64,000 bases of DNA from Dicyema japonicum. Its lineage: Eukaryota; Dicyemida; Rhombozoa; Dicyemidae. Positions within the stretch are counted from its first letter, which is position 1; every line of letters starts with the position of its first letter. The notes beneath the pieces were generated by a model that worked only from the letters and a program-made list of their open reading frames with translations, made no database searches and was not told where the DNA came from. The DNA lies in the NCBI GenBank assembly GCA_011109175.1, contig RDEW01000001.1, positions 2,325,863 to 2,389,862 of the forward strand, given 5' to 3'. Both the position numbers and the translations under genes were made by a program. Positions 50,550-60,406 of this stretch are shown here, in pieces.

Positions 50550-50837
50550 TAATAATAACACCATAGACCACAATCACACAAACTAACTAATCACGTGATC
50601 CCATCACACTTTAGCAGGGACCTCATCTGGCCCGATGCTCCTCCCTCGACCCCACACAACCACGTATCTGTCGAGTGACTGGAACTTCGAGTCAAGACGG
50701 CAAGTTCCATGGTTCACTCGTATCAAATCTTCAAAAGGCATTGGTGGCTGGAACTCTCCAGAAATCCAGCGTTCCTTGATTTTGGAGGCTACAGCGCCAT
50801 TAGTGATATGATAAAATTCCCCAAAGAATATTGTCAC
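50550..50837 (-). repeat. Dispersed repeat copy C with coding-like segment
   Basis: The left end ATAGACCACAATCACACAAA and AACTAATCACGTGATC matches copy A. The minus frame (50837-50604) stays open for 77 codons and reads FQPPMPFEDLIRVNHGTCR, close to FQCQMPLEFLIRKIRGTCR of copy A, so the peptide is under some conservation or the copies are young. No known family recognised. Confidence 0.5.
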
Positions 50838-51665
50838 TTTACAATAAATCGATTAATTAAATTTCGATATTTAATTGGGGTTGTTGTAACGTGGCTAGGA
50901 AGAGTCTGTTAAGGTTGACGTCGAATAGCATGGCTAGGAATTTAGGAATTGATTCTCAGGAATCCTTGGCCCATAAACGGACGATCAGTTCATTGGATCG
51001 GGTCAATGATTTAAAGGGTCACCTGGATGGTTTAGAGAGCGTATCTCGATAGCTATTGTCGGAAGAAACAGCATGGATATTCAAGCTCCCTAAATTAAGT
51101 GCTCTTTTGACATTTTTTAATTAATAAAAAAAGTTTTGACATCTCAGCTAGTTTGGTGCCCAAATCTGGTAAGTTCTAGGCCAACAAATTGTGGCTTCAT
51201 TAAATTTGAATATTGGTTATTGGATTTTTGTTTAATCAATCTCCATCTACTCTAAAACTGGTATCTCCAATGTCCACCAAACCTGATGGTGGATCAAGTT
51301 AGTGATCATAGGGATATACCTCTAAAACAGGGGATGGATTTACTAGTAGGAAGATTCTCTAAGAGGATTAGAGTAATTGCTGAGAATTGAGCAAAAGACA
51401 CAGCCAAATATCGCGTCCACCGCCGGGAGATACCTGAATGATTGGCTGTGGTCTCCCTTTCCTTAAACAACTAATGAAAGCCTAATTAAAGGAATCCCTT
51501 AATAGGCTAGAATAACCTAGGAATGCCAATAATTAGCCTGCGGTTACACGGCTAACCAAGATTATCCCATAAATATGAATTCTAAATTACAACAGTCATC
51601 GTAGATATTTCCAAGAATCACAACGTCGAAAGAGTAAGGGACCAAGTAAAATAAATAATTATTGA
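50838..51665. other. Mostly non-genic; short open frame at 50930-51052 (+)
   Basis: A plus-strand frame starting MARNLGIDSQESLAHKRTI and containing SSLDRVNDLKGHLDGL has a heptad-like pattern, and its upstream extension (ARKSLLRLTSNS) is open as well. It may be an exon of an unidentified helical protein. Elsewhere I see nothing. Confidence 0.3.
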
Positions 51666-52199
51666 TCATGAAAACATTAAAAATAATATGAATAACGCTC
51701 CTACGATGAGGAAAAAGTGGGGGAAGGCCAGGTGGACCCGATCTACATTATAAGGCGAATTACCAGCGGATGGCTGACGATCTCGGTCGTTGTTCATTGG
51801 GATAAAGAGGGACACAAAACTGAAGGGAAAGAGGCCAAAATTAATGGAAGAGACGGTGAAAGGGAAGAAGGCATCAAATAACCCATTCCCCTGCGGTTCT
51901 GGTTCTGTTCGCTGTCCTGCGGGACGTTCAGGAATGTTAGACCTCAAATGGTCATGTCAGGGTACCTTGGATCGATCTCAGGCTGTCCATTAGCATAAAT
52001 TGGAGTTAAGGAATCCTTCGATATCCCCGATCTACACAAGGGACATGTATTGCCAGTATTAGTTTGCATCCACTCGTATATGCAAGGCCAGCTGTCTTAT
52101 TAAGAGAATAAACAACCAGTGAAGATGCCCACATTGAGTGACGACCGGATCCTTAGCCATATCGAGGCAAATATTGCAATTAAAACCCTCAGAACTCAT
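51666..52199 (-). CDS. RNF185: RING E3 ubiquitin ligase RNF185/RNF5-like, membrane-anchored
   Basis: An ER/mitochondrial-membrane ubiquitin ligase of the RNF5/RNF185 family, which acts in ER-associated degradation. Two introns (25 and 23 nt) leave 162 codons, 161 residues (human RNF185: 192). The RING finger runs from CNICLDMAKDPVVTQCGHLH, with CWPCIYEW after the first intron, to CPLCRSGI; then LTPIYANGQPEIDPR and PERPAGQRTEPEPQG, the linker typical of this family (RPQGQRPEPE in RNF185). The C-terminus is hydrophobic, ending HFFLIVGALFILFLMFS, the tail anchor. All eight zinc ligands are visible. Start is the ATG at 52199; only 73 bp separate it from the divergent gene at 52273, so they probably share a promoter. 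Confidence 0.88.
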
Positions 52200-52272
52200 A
52201 CAAAAAGAAATATATTAATTTAAATAAATATTATTTTAAGTTATTTAATTAAGATAAAATTTGTAAATAAGG

Positions 52273-52589
52273 ATGGATAATTTCGTTGGTGGAGATACTA
52301 TTCAAATCAGTTTTACCGATCACCTCCAAAAATTGCTCTTAAAGTCAGTGTTAGTACTAATTTCAGCCAAAATGGGATCGATTCCGCATCCATCGTCGAA
52401 GATTTAAAGAACCACATCCAGTCAATAAAGTCAACGATCGAGAGTTATGGAGAACTTAAGGAGTCGACTGATCAGTTGAAGAAAATCGAGGAAGACTGCA
52501 TCAAAAAGTACAACAACAATTTAGAAACTATAAAATACGTCACTCAGCAAATAAACAACAACATTGTTGTTTCTCCCAACGACTTTTAA
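52273..52589 (+). CDS. Small coiled-coil protein, unassigned
   Basis: From ATG 52273 the frame joins across a 23-nt intron (52344-52366) and ends TAA 52589, giving 97 residues. It starts MDNFVGGDTIQISFTDHLQK and continues as one amphipathic helix (NHIQSIKSTIESYGELKES, QLKKIEEDCIKKYNNNLETI). The size and helical make-up recall small Mediator or BLOC-type subunits, but I see no diagnostic motif. The spliced frame and the shared divergent spacer with the RING gene support a real gene. Confidence 0.7.
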
Positions 52590-52608
52590 AACATTTTTCT
52601 CTATAAAA

Positions 52609-52722
52609 ATGAGATTAAAGAAAATTATTCCTTTCTTATAGTTAGGTTTGATGCTCCTAGCTTTCATGGCTTTTATTGTGGATGGTCAAGGCTGTCCTGA
52701 TTGTGCTTATTCGTCATTGTAA
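52609..52722 (+). pseudogene. Short signal-peptide-like frame with an in-frame stop
   Basis: Twenty bases after the coiled-coil gene, a frame reads MRLKKIIPFL, a TAG, then LGLMLLAFMAFIVDGQG and CPDCAYSSL with a stop. A basic start plus a long hydrophobic core resembles a secretory signal peptide. The TAG and the tiny product argue for a decayed gene or chance; no GT-AG intron removes the stop. Confidence 0.25.
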
Positions 52723-53484
52723 CCTAGACTGGTGGAAGTATACTTGGTCATTAGTTTGGTGTCCCACTCTCGCTAGCAAGTAGAAGTTTAAGATCTTCAT
52801 GTATACAGCCGCGATTACTCCCTTAAATGGAAGTGGAAGACTATCTAAGGGAAAATGCTTTTAAGAAAGTAATGAGGGAGTCTGGGGACCACTAAGGTCT
52901 TGCATGTAAGTGAAAGAAGGTAATTACAGACACCGCGGAAAGCCACATCGCCCCATATAAAAGCATGAAACTCTATATCCTAAACTATCAAGGAAAAATG
53001 CATTAATAAGGCACATAATGAGCCCTAGATATTTTAGAAATGTAAAATAGATTTTAAATTCCCCGGATATACACGAAAAAGGTTTTATCCAGCTTTCCTG
53101 TAAAAGATTGACTCGTACTTTCCTAGCACGATGCCCATCCATATACGCCATTATGGAATCCCTCAACTGGCGTAGGAACGAGAGGGATTTTTTTTGGATC
53201 TACTGAGTCAGGTGGATCCCATGACACTTTAAAAATAAAGAGAGTAAGGACTGATCAAAAGATTCACTCTTACAATTGTCAAGAAAACGAGAGGGATTTT
53301 TTTTGGATCTACTGAGTCAGGTGGATCCCATGACACTTTAAAAATAAAGAGAGTAAGGACTGATCAAAAGATTCACTCTTACAATTGTCAAGAAGGGATC
53401 AACTTGATACTTTAATCAAATTAGCTTATTCGACTAAATGTAGAAATTAAAATTCAAAAAAAAAATCATATAAAAAAAGCAATA
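52723..53484. other. Non-genic; 109-bp direct duplication
   Basis: Adjacent copies starting AACGAGAGGGATTTTTTTTG at 53177 and 53286; probable assembly overlap. A minus frame at 52924-53166 is open, but I recognise nothing in it. Confidence 0.5.
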
Positions 53485-56400
53485 TTAGACAATATCAACA
53501 AATTGGTTGTTCAGGCATTCAAATAGCCTACACATGGTATGGTAGTGTGACTGTAGGGTTGGTTTGTGTCCCACCATTATCAACTTGTGTTTGGCACGTG
53601 TGACAGCCACACTTAGTCTGCGCATATCATTAAGTATTCCCTCATTCTAAAATGACAAGTAATCCCAACTGAGTGTCCTCTGCTCTGTCTGGCTTCATTA
53701 GAATATGTAACGAAAATCTCACATTTCACGAACGATATAATAATGACGTCCTTCTCCCTTCCCTGGAATTTATCAATGGTACTGCACTCCACCGGCTTTA
53801 TTAGGTTGTTTATCATGCACGACTGGGCATTGTACGGGGTTATCACTCCGATTCTTTCGTCACCCACATTCAACTGCGATAATGCGAACAAACACCTTCT
53901 TCAGAACAGCCACTATTTTGAAGACAATATCAGCCTCCGTTCGGTTGCAGACACATGAATTGGTTTCCTTGGAGGAGTAGTTTAAAAAAAGCACGGAATC
54001 TTCCAACCTCCTGCTCAGAACCCTTTCCATCCACCGTTCACAATCAATCTCCTCCTTAAAATCATAAATAGTGAAAACATTAGGTTCATAAGAGACCGTA
54101 GCATTGGTAACATCAGGAGTCCCACATTTAAGCAGATTTTTGTACATCAAAGAATTAGCGAGTTGAGATATTTTCCTAAAATTAGGGGGATCAAGCAACT
54201 CATTCATTCGGTACTGCTCAGTAAGGGCGATTGGAGGGATACTGGGTTCCAATCGGGCAAACAAGCTCTGACAGATCCCACGTGACCTTAATAAATAATA
54301 ATTATCACTTTGCCGCTTTAGACCGAGCAATAGGCATTAGCTGAAGAGGATCGCCAATTAGGAGAGCTCGTCGGGCCAATGCGAATGGTCCCAACACATG
54401 GGGCTGCATTGTCTGACACGACTCCTCCACAATGCACCAATCATATTCCCTCGATGACAAGATAGGATTCACACAACCATGACACGTGGACACCACCACT
54501 TTCTGAGAGTAAACAAAACTAGAACCCGAGAATAAAAGTGTTCCTCCATCTCCTTCCAATCCATTCCCCCAAATTTAAGTCTCTTTTCAATGACATCTTC
54601 AAATGAGTGTTTTTTCATCTCATCCACCATCTTCGTTTTGTTCCCAAATCTCCACAGATGGACTCCCAGCTTGAAATATACAAACTCCGATAACCATCAC
54701 CAGCTTATTGGCCAGTCCGTCGACTGCAGCGTTAGTGTGGGACACAACCAGAACGTTCTGTCCTTTCTCTACAAGGATTTTGATGAGATGGGAGACCATT
54801 GTTGATTTTCCACAACCGGGATACCCAGCAACGAGGATCGCCTGGTCATTCCCACACAAAGCCTTTCTAACGACATTCAACTGCTGTTCGTTGAGTTCAT
54901 TGGTTGTCCCCTCCCACCCAACTTCCATCTTCCTGGATTGAACTCCAGAGACAACCATAGATCTCAGATCTGCCATTTTATGTGTATTCTGCATCAGCGA
55001 ACTCAGATAACTCAATGCCACGTGGTAGGACTGCTCGAACACATCCATCTGAAATTCATAAGTTACATTGTATTCAATATTCCCAGGATCACATCGGCAT
55101 GTCGTCGTTAAGAGTTTACCATTGACTTCCTCCACTATAAGCGTATGTTCTCTTCCACCAGCCATCAATTCCCAGGATCACATCGGCATGTCGTCGTTAA
55201 TAGTTTACCATTGACTTCCTCCACTATAAGCGTAAGTTCTCTTCCACCAGCCATCAAATAAACAACAGACCCGGACACAACCTCCCCTTCCACTAACTCC
55301 AGTGTGACGTAATTATCCGTTTTTTCTGATCTAATTCTTTTTCCAGCCAGAAAACACTTCGATTTGTCAGACACGTGGCTGTTCTCAGATCTCTCCAAAT
55401 CCAGTAGCATTTGCCAATGCATAAAATATTCCACATCAGTCTGTGTGAGATGACTGAGAACATGATTCAACTTTGGACTGATTGAGTCCGCGTTCTGATA
55501 GAGGAGGCAAACTACTGACAGTTCGCATTTACAGCATATATTAGCATTACATATCATATCGGGTAGATCATCCAAGGGAGATCCCATATAGTGACAGAAG
55601 ACGTTGCGGGATTGCAAAAGGGAGTTTTGCTGGGCTGAGGAGTGAGGTACATGAGTAATAACCCCTCCCTCTATTGGATAGTACAAATATCCTCCATTTT
55701 TGGTTCTTGTTACGTCAGAGTGAGCCAACAGGAGTGAATACAGTTGTATTTGGGCTGAATGACTCAAATAGTTGGAGCTGGTCTTCCTCCCACTCTTAAC
55801 CTCAACGGGTACAAATCCATTCTTAACCATTTTCGTGAGAACGTCAATTTTTCCTGAAATTCCCAAAGTCTTCAACTGAATTGGCTCCTCGACAGATTCA
55901 ACAGTCATCTGGTTACTGTTAAGTTTACTGGGAAAAGAGAAAATCCCCGATTTGTATTTTTTGATCTCCTCCATTATTTCCAAGGCATCAATCCTGTTAA
56001 GCATCAGTCCAGTCAGAATATCCAGGTTTTCCGTGAGCAACGTGTTAACGGAATCGTCAAAATTGAAATGAACCTCCAAACAGAACTTTTCAATCAGTCT
56101 ATGGACGACTATACCAGTAATCGTCTGCTTATTGATAGTAGATGAAGATGGAAGAAATCTCTGAGACAAAATAGACTTGCGAAGGCAGAAATTCGAGTTT
56201 GCCAAGGTAGTCACTGAAATAAGTCTCTGTGGATTGACAACGACCATTCCTCTGTCATCCGTGACACGTAAGCAGTCCTCACAGTTAATAAACAGCACAG
56301 AATCCCCACGTTTAATATTCGTGTAGGACCAGAATCCCTCCAAAGTGCAAGTGAATAGAACATTGGGATGATCTCGGTCGTAAAATTCCACGGTTTTGTC

Positions 56401-56695
56401 CTCATTGCTCTGCTCTTCAACTTTTGAAACAAAGTAGACAGTCTTGTCCCGAAATGAAGGTTTAATAAACTCTGGGGAAGACACTTTGACTGTTTTTGAG
56501 GGAGGGGATCGCCAGAGGGAGTCATCTGCCGGAGAAAAAATAGGGCTTAGCGGGAGTGGAGAACTCACCTAATATGTAATTTCAACAAAACTTCGTTTTT
56601 TAGAAAACTCAGTAAATTCGTCTGTCGAAATTGTTCCTTCTTTTCTTTGCCTTTAGTCTAATAAATATAATATTAAGTGGCACAGGTTGAGGCAT
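53485..56695 (-). CDS. DNA2: DNA replication helicase/nuclease DNA2
   Basis: A bifunctional nuclease-helicase for Okazaki-fragment processing and resection of DNA breaks. Nine introns (22-30 nt) and removal of an 89-bp direct duplication (55082-55170 repeated to 55258) leave 968 codons in frame (human: 1,060 residues). Exon 1 is only MPQP; exon 2 holds RQTNLLSFLKN, which looks like a PCNA-binding motif. The nuclease domain has Asp in GKIDVLT, VPVEVKSGR (ExK) and the four iron-sulphur cysteines (FCLRKS and CCKCELSVVC). The helicase has Walker A GYPGCGKST, HTNAAVD, DWCIVEESCQ (motif II, with Glu where DEAxQ has Asp), LLIGDPLQL, LTEQYRMNE, IGVITPYNAQ, STIDKFQGREKDVII and MRRLSVAVTRAKHKLIM. The gene ends shortly after motif VI. 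Confidence 0.92.
55082..55258. repeat. 89-bp direct duplication inside DNA2
   Basis: Two adjacent copies starting TCCCAGGATCACATCGGCAT (55081 and 55170) differing at a few sites; each encodes the same LIVEEVNGKLLTTTCRCDPGN segment. One copy must be artefactual or allelic, because only one fits the DNA2 frame. Confidence 0.85.
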
Positions 56696-57967
56696 TGCTG
56701 AATGCCGGCAAATTTATTAATTAATATAATGAGAATTCTATCAAATAATAACTAATTAAAGTAATAAAATTAAATAACTAAAATCAATCATGCATGCAAA
56801 TTTTCTTTATTGCCAAGAGGAAATGGTTTGATTGATTCGTTTGGGCAGCGGTAGAAGCCACAGGGCGCCATAATTGCAGGAGACCCAAGACTTTTTAAAT
56901 TATCTTAAAGAGGGGAATGTGAGTACATGGAAGTGGTGGGAACTTTGGAGGAACCTTAGAGATTCCTCACTTCTGTTTGAGGAATATCGGGATCGCTTAG
57001 TTTTTAACACCTCTTTGTAGTCTTAGGGATTATTTTACATAAAGCTGAGTAAATAGGTTTATCAAGACTAGGAAATAATTGACAGTACAAATAATTAAAC
57101 CATAATTATGCTGTGGTTTCTCTCAAAAGATTTTCACGTCGAGACAGTCCCTTGATGATACTTTTCTAATTTAAGCAATCCCCTACCACCTCCTCACTCA
57201 GAATTTAATATTCATTAATCTATTTTCGTGATATCATTTTTGGGTTTAACTGCGCACATTTAAACGGGACAAATTGCCTTATCGACCAAACTGGACGAAA
57301 AGAACGGTAACGAGGTTTTCCTCGAGTAGCTGCCGTCTTATACGATTCACCCTCGTAGCCCCTTCTGTGGACTAGACAAAGTCCAGACAAGCCCTAAATC
57401 GAATTCGAATCCATAGTAAGTGAATAGTCCATTTTGTGTCCACACGTGGAGGATTGTCAATGTCGGGAATAATAACTAGACTATCAGCATTCACAGAGTG
57501 TTTGACATAATAAGGAAGAAATGGTCTCAATAAATATAGAATTAAATGTATGTTAAATTATATCGAATATGTGAGTAAGCCGGAATCACAGGCACAGTAA
57601 TTTCACAATAAACTGGGATTAATGCATCCGTGGAGATTTCGCCTTATAAACTGACTCTTAATGTGAATCACCACCAAATACAATATTTATATAAGGGTAA
57701 ATGTGATTGGGCCATAAAAAGGACTCAATCCTGTGCTGTTCTGGAATAACTCTGGGTTGCTCAGTTCGCGCTATCTTAACGGTAATGACATACTTGGAAT
57801 GGAAGCGTTCATCATTCCGTAAGACAGAGAACTCAAGTCGTTAAATTGACGGTTCATTTCTCGAATAATCAAACTGACTCACCAGAACTTCGATATGTCC
57901 GTAAATTTATACTTCTCTGGGACCGTTTGTTGGTTCTGATGGTCTTTTCTATGGAACAACTGAAATA
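56696..57967. other. Intergenic, nothing recognised
   Basis: About 1.3 kb between the 5' end of DNA2 and the 3' end of the SAP-RING gene. A GC-richer block at 57280-57420 gives no protein or recognisable RNA gene. Confidence 0.4.
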
Positions 57968-58571
57968 TTAGCATTTATCAACTTTTTTGGAAAAATGTGC
58001 TCTAAGATTATAAATTATCAGACTACTTTTTCTCTCCTTTTTCAGTTTTGAGCGCTCCCTCCTGATGTCCTTGTCAAAAAACGAAACCGCCCGTTCGATA
58101 AAGTCGTTGATATTTCTCGACGTTGAATAAGACTTGATTGCTTCCCGACAGAAAGGACAACGTTTGGCGGTCGGACAACCCTGTTTGGTCCACTCGTTTA
58201 TGCAAAAACTACAAAATGAGTGAGAACAGTTCAGGGTCATAGCCTAAAGGTTACGGTTCGGATTACGTCAATTAATAGCGACTGGCAAATACTGCATGTC
58301 AATTCCTGTTCGATGCAGTCGCTCAACGTCCCCGTTGGAGTTACATCCTCATCACTAGAATTCACAGAATCCACATAATCCATTAAAGGCCCGCTGTGGT
58401 TCTGTACCATGGTAATCAAGTCATCCTGCAATTCATGTTTCTGTTATTTATTTTGATCGATATAACCTTTCGGCGACATTTGATACCGTAACTTTTACAG
58501 ATGCTTTGTAGTTCGTTATATTTGAGTCCAAGGATATTCTCCTTGTTGAGTAATTCTTTGTTGAATGACAT
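57968..58571 (-). CDS. SAP-RING E3 ubiquitin ligase, RNF8-like RING
   Basis: Introns of 26 and 23 nt leave 185 codons, 184 residues. The N-terminus NKENILGLKYNELQSICKSY with GIKCRR reads as a SAP-type DNA-binding motif. A middle acidic linker follows (DSVNSSDEDVTP), then a RING finger: ELTCSICQSLLIDA, MTLNCSHSFCSFCINEW and CPFCREAIKS. The RING is closest to RNF8 (AVTLNCAHSFCSYCINEW), and the basic tail after it (RRERSKLKKERK) also fits. RNF8 itself has an FHA domain rather than SAP; SAP plus RING also recalls RAD18, where the order is reversed. Likely a nuclear ligase acting on chromatin or DNA damage. Start ATG 58571 gives the complete SAP. Confidence 0.78.
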
Positions 58572-59919
58572 GATCTACTTATATTATCAACAGCTTACAT
58601 AATGAAAATTATAAAACCTAATTCAAACGCGAAAATATTTTATTTGTTATTTTGGTTAACCATTTATTTTAACCACGTTAAATTAATAATTTTTTATTAT
58701 TTTTTTATTACACTAATCATTCATCGAATTAAAATGTAAATAAACCTATTTTATCAGACCTATATTCTTGAATATTTGTCCTCATTTAATATTATTATAA
58801 CGCGGTTTATTTTCGTTATTAAATGTTTCACACATAAACTTAACTGATTTAATAATTATTTTAATGGCCTTGTAAATGAAAGAACTAAGGACTGGGGGAG
58901 AATTTATGATTTTTTAATGCCATCCTGAGACTGGACGTCACCGAGACAAATAGATTGCATGACGTCACTCTGGTAGGGAGCGAGGGAAGATTAGGAAGTG
59001 AGAAAAAGAAGAGACCAACTAGCAAGAGGAGATCAACCCAGAGCCATTATTAAAATATTTAAAATATCAAAAAGCACGGTGAAACCAAAATACAAAATTG
59101 TGGGATCTTGACATGTTACAGCAGCAGTGAATTTGTCTCAATGGGGTAGATTATCCACCAATGGAGTGAATGGTTCTTCTCAAGGCGTTCTCTGGATCCC
59201 GACAAAACTTTCAGAGTTGGTAAAATAAACGACGCCTCGGTAAAATTCAATCCCAATCGCTAAATTCAACTATTTAATCATTATTTTTTAATCAGATAAA
59301 ATTCTAGATTATATTATTTTATAACAATTTGTTTCCCATAATTAAAATTTACGCCAAGCACTCATAGAACTCTTCTCAGAACCCACACGGGGATCCTTGG
59401 CTTTCTGTGTTTTGTGAGCAACAAGGCAACCTTGTACACGATCAGCGACAGATCGCTCAGTAACCTCACCTTGATTTTATCAACAACGCAAAAATATACT
59501 TTTCTGAAAACGAGGGGATCTTTAAAAGAGCTGTGACAAAACATGGAGATTATGTAAACCGAGATCGCCTAGTAAGGTACTCTGTATTGTGGTTGAAAAT
59601 TTAAACAAATTAAATTTTTTTTTCTTTATTTCAAATTAAATTTTAAGAATCGAGGCAAGCCACTGACGTTACATGAAGGCTATTCAAATGTACTCTAATA
59701 TTTTTGAGCATAGAGCGACATATTCTATTGCCTATTAATCTGACAGTTTATTTTGTGGTTAATCGTCAATGAACCGATTGTTATAGAATCACACTTTAAT
59801 GGAGACAATAAAGAAATCGTACTAAAGATCACCTGAGTTTCACTGGTCGGGGATTTGAACTCGAGAGTATCTCATATTCTATAATTCTTAAGTTCTTCAC
59901 TCATACCTTGATTACCCGA
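58572..59919. other. Intergenic; one unassigned minus-strand frame
   Basis: AT-rich. The minus frame 59544-59362 (SSFKDPLVFRKVYFCVVDKI, then LLTKHRKPRIPVWVLRR) lies between possible splice sites, but I recognise no family. A weak T-arm-like palindrome at about 59842-59865 does not make a tRNA. Confidence 0.35.
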
Positions 59920-60245
59920 AAGGCAAAACTACCAATTTGTAGTTAACTGTTAGGAATACTTTGACATATTCTTATTAGCTTCAGATAACCAAAGGCCTTA
60001 TTTCTTCTCCCAAAGGAAAACTATCAATTTGTAGTAAATTATTAGGCATGCTCACACTCGTGTTTGCCTTTAGATCAAGGCCCTTATTACTTCCCCAAGA
60101 AGTAACAGTGACAGTTTGCAGTAATTCTTTAGAATACTATAACTCATGTTCTCAACCACCTTCATATCAAAGGCCTTATTACTTCCCCAAGAGCTAGTAC
60201 CGTATTTTGCAGTAATTTGTTAGTCATACTCTACCATTCTAAGAA
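59920..60245. repeat. Diverged tandem repeat, unit about 90 bp, about 3.5 copies
   Basis: Successive units share CAATTTGTAGTnAAnTnTTAG or CAGTTTGCAGTAAT, a variable middle and AAGGCCTTATTACTTCCCCAA (starts about 59930, 60020, 60105, 60195). Copies are 20-35% diverged, so this is a real, old minisatellite rather than an assembly duplication. It lies 160 bp downstream of the CDC45 stop codon. Confidence 0.7.
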
Positions 60246-60406
60246 AATAGTACGCCAACTCTACTAACTTTACGAAAATCTGATTAATTGATTGCACCCC
60301 AAATCAATATCGATCATAATAAATGACCGCCTAGTGGGTAGTGAAGGATTCCAAAACAAACATAGCAATCAATCACTATAAACAGTTTATTACAAATATT
60401 AAAAAA

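Noticed and set aside
59840-59870. GTTCAAATCC-like box on the minus strand suggesting a tRNA
   Set aside because: The flanking bases do not form a T-stem, and no cloverleaf can be drawn.
59920-60245. Possible CRISPR-like array because of regular repeats of similar spacing
   Set aside because: The units are diverged along their whole length and the host is a eukaryote with spliceosomal introns; it is a minisatellite.
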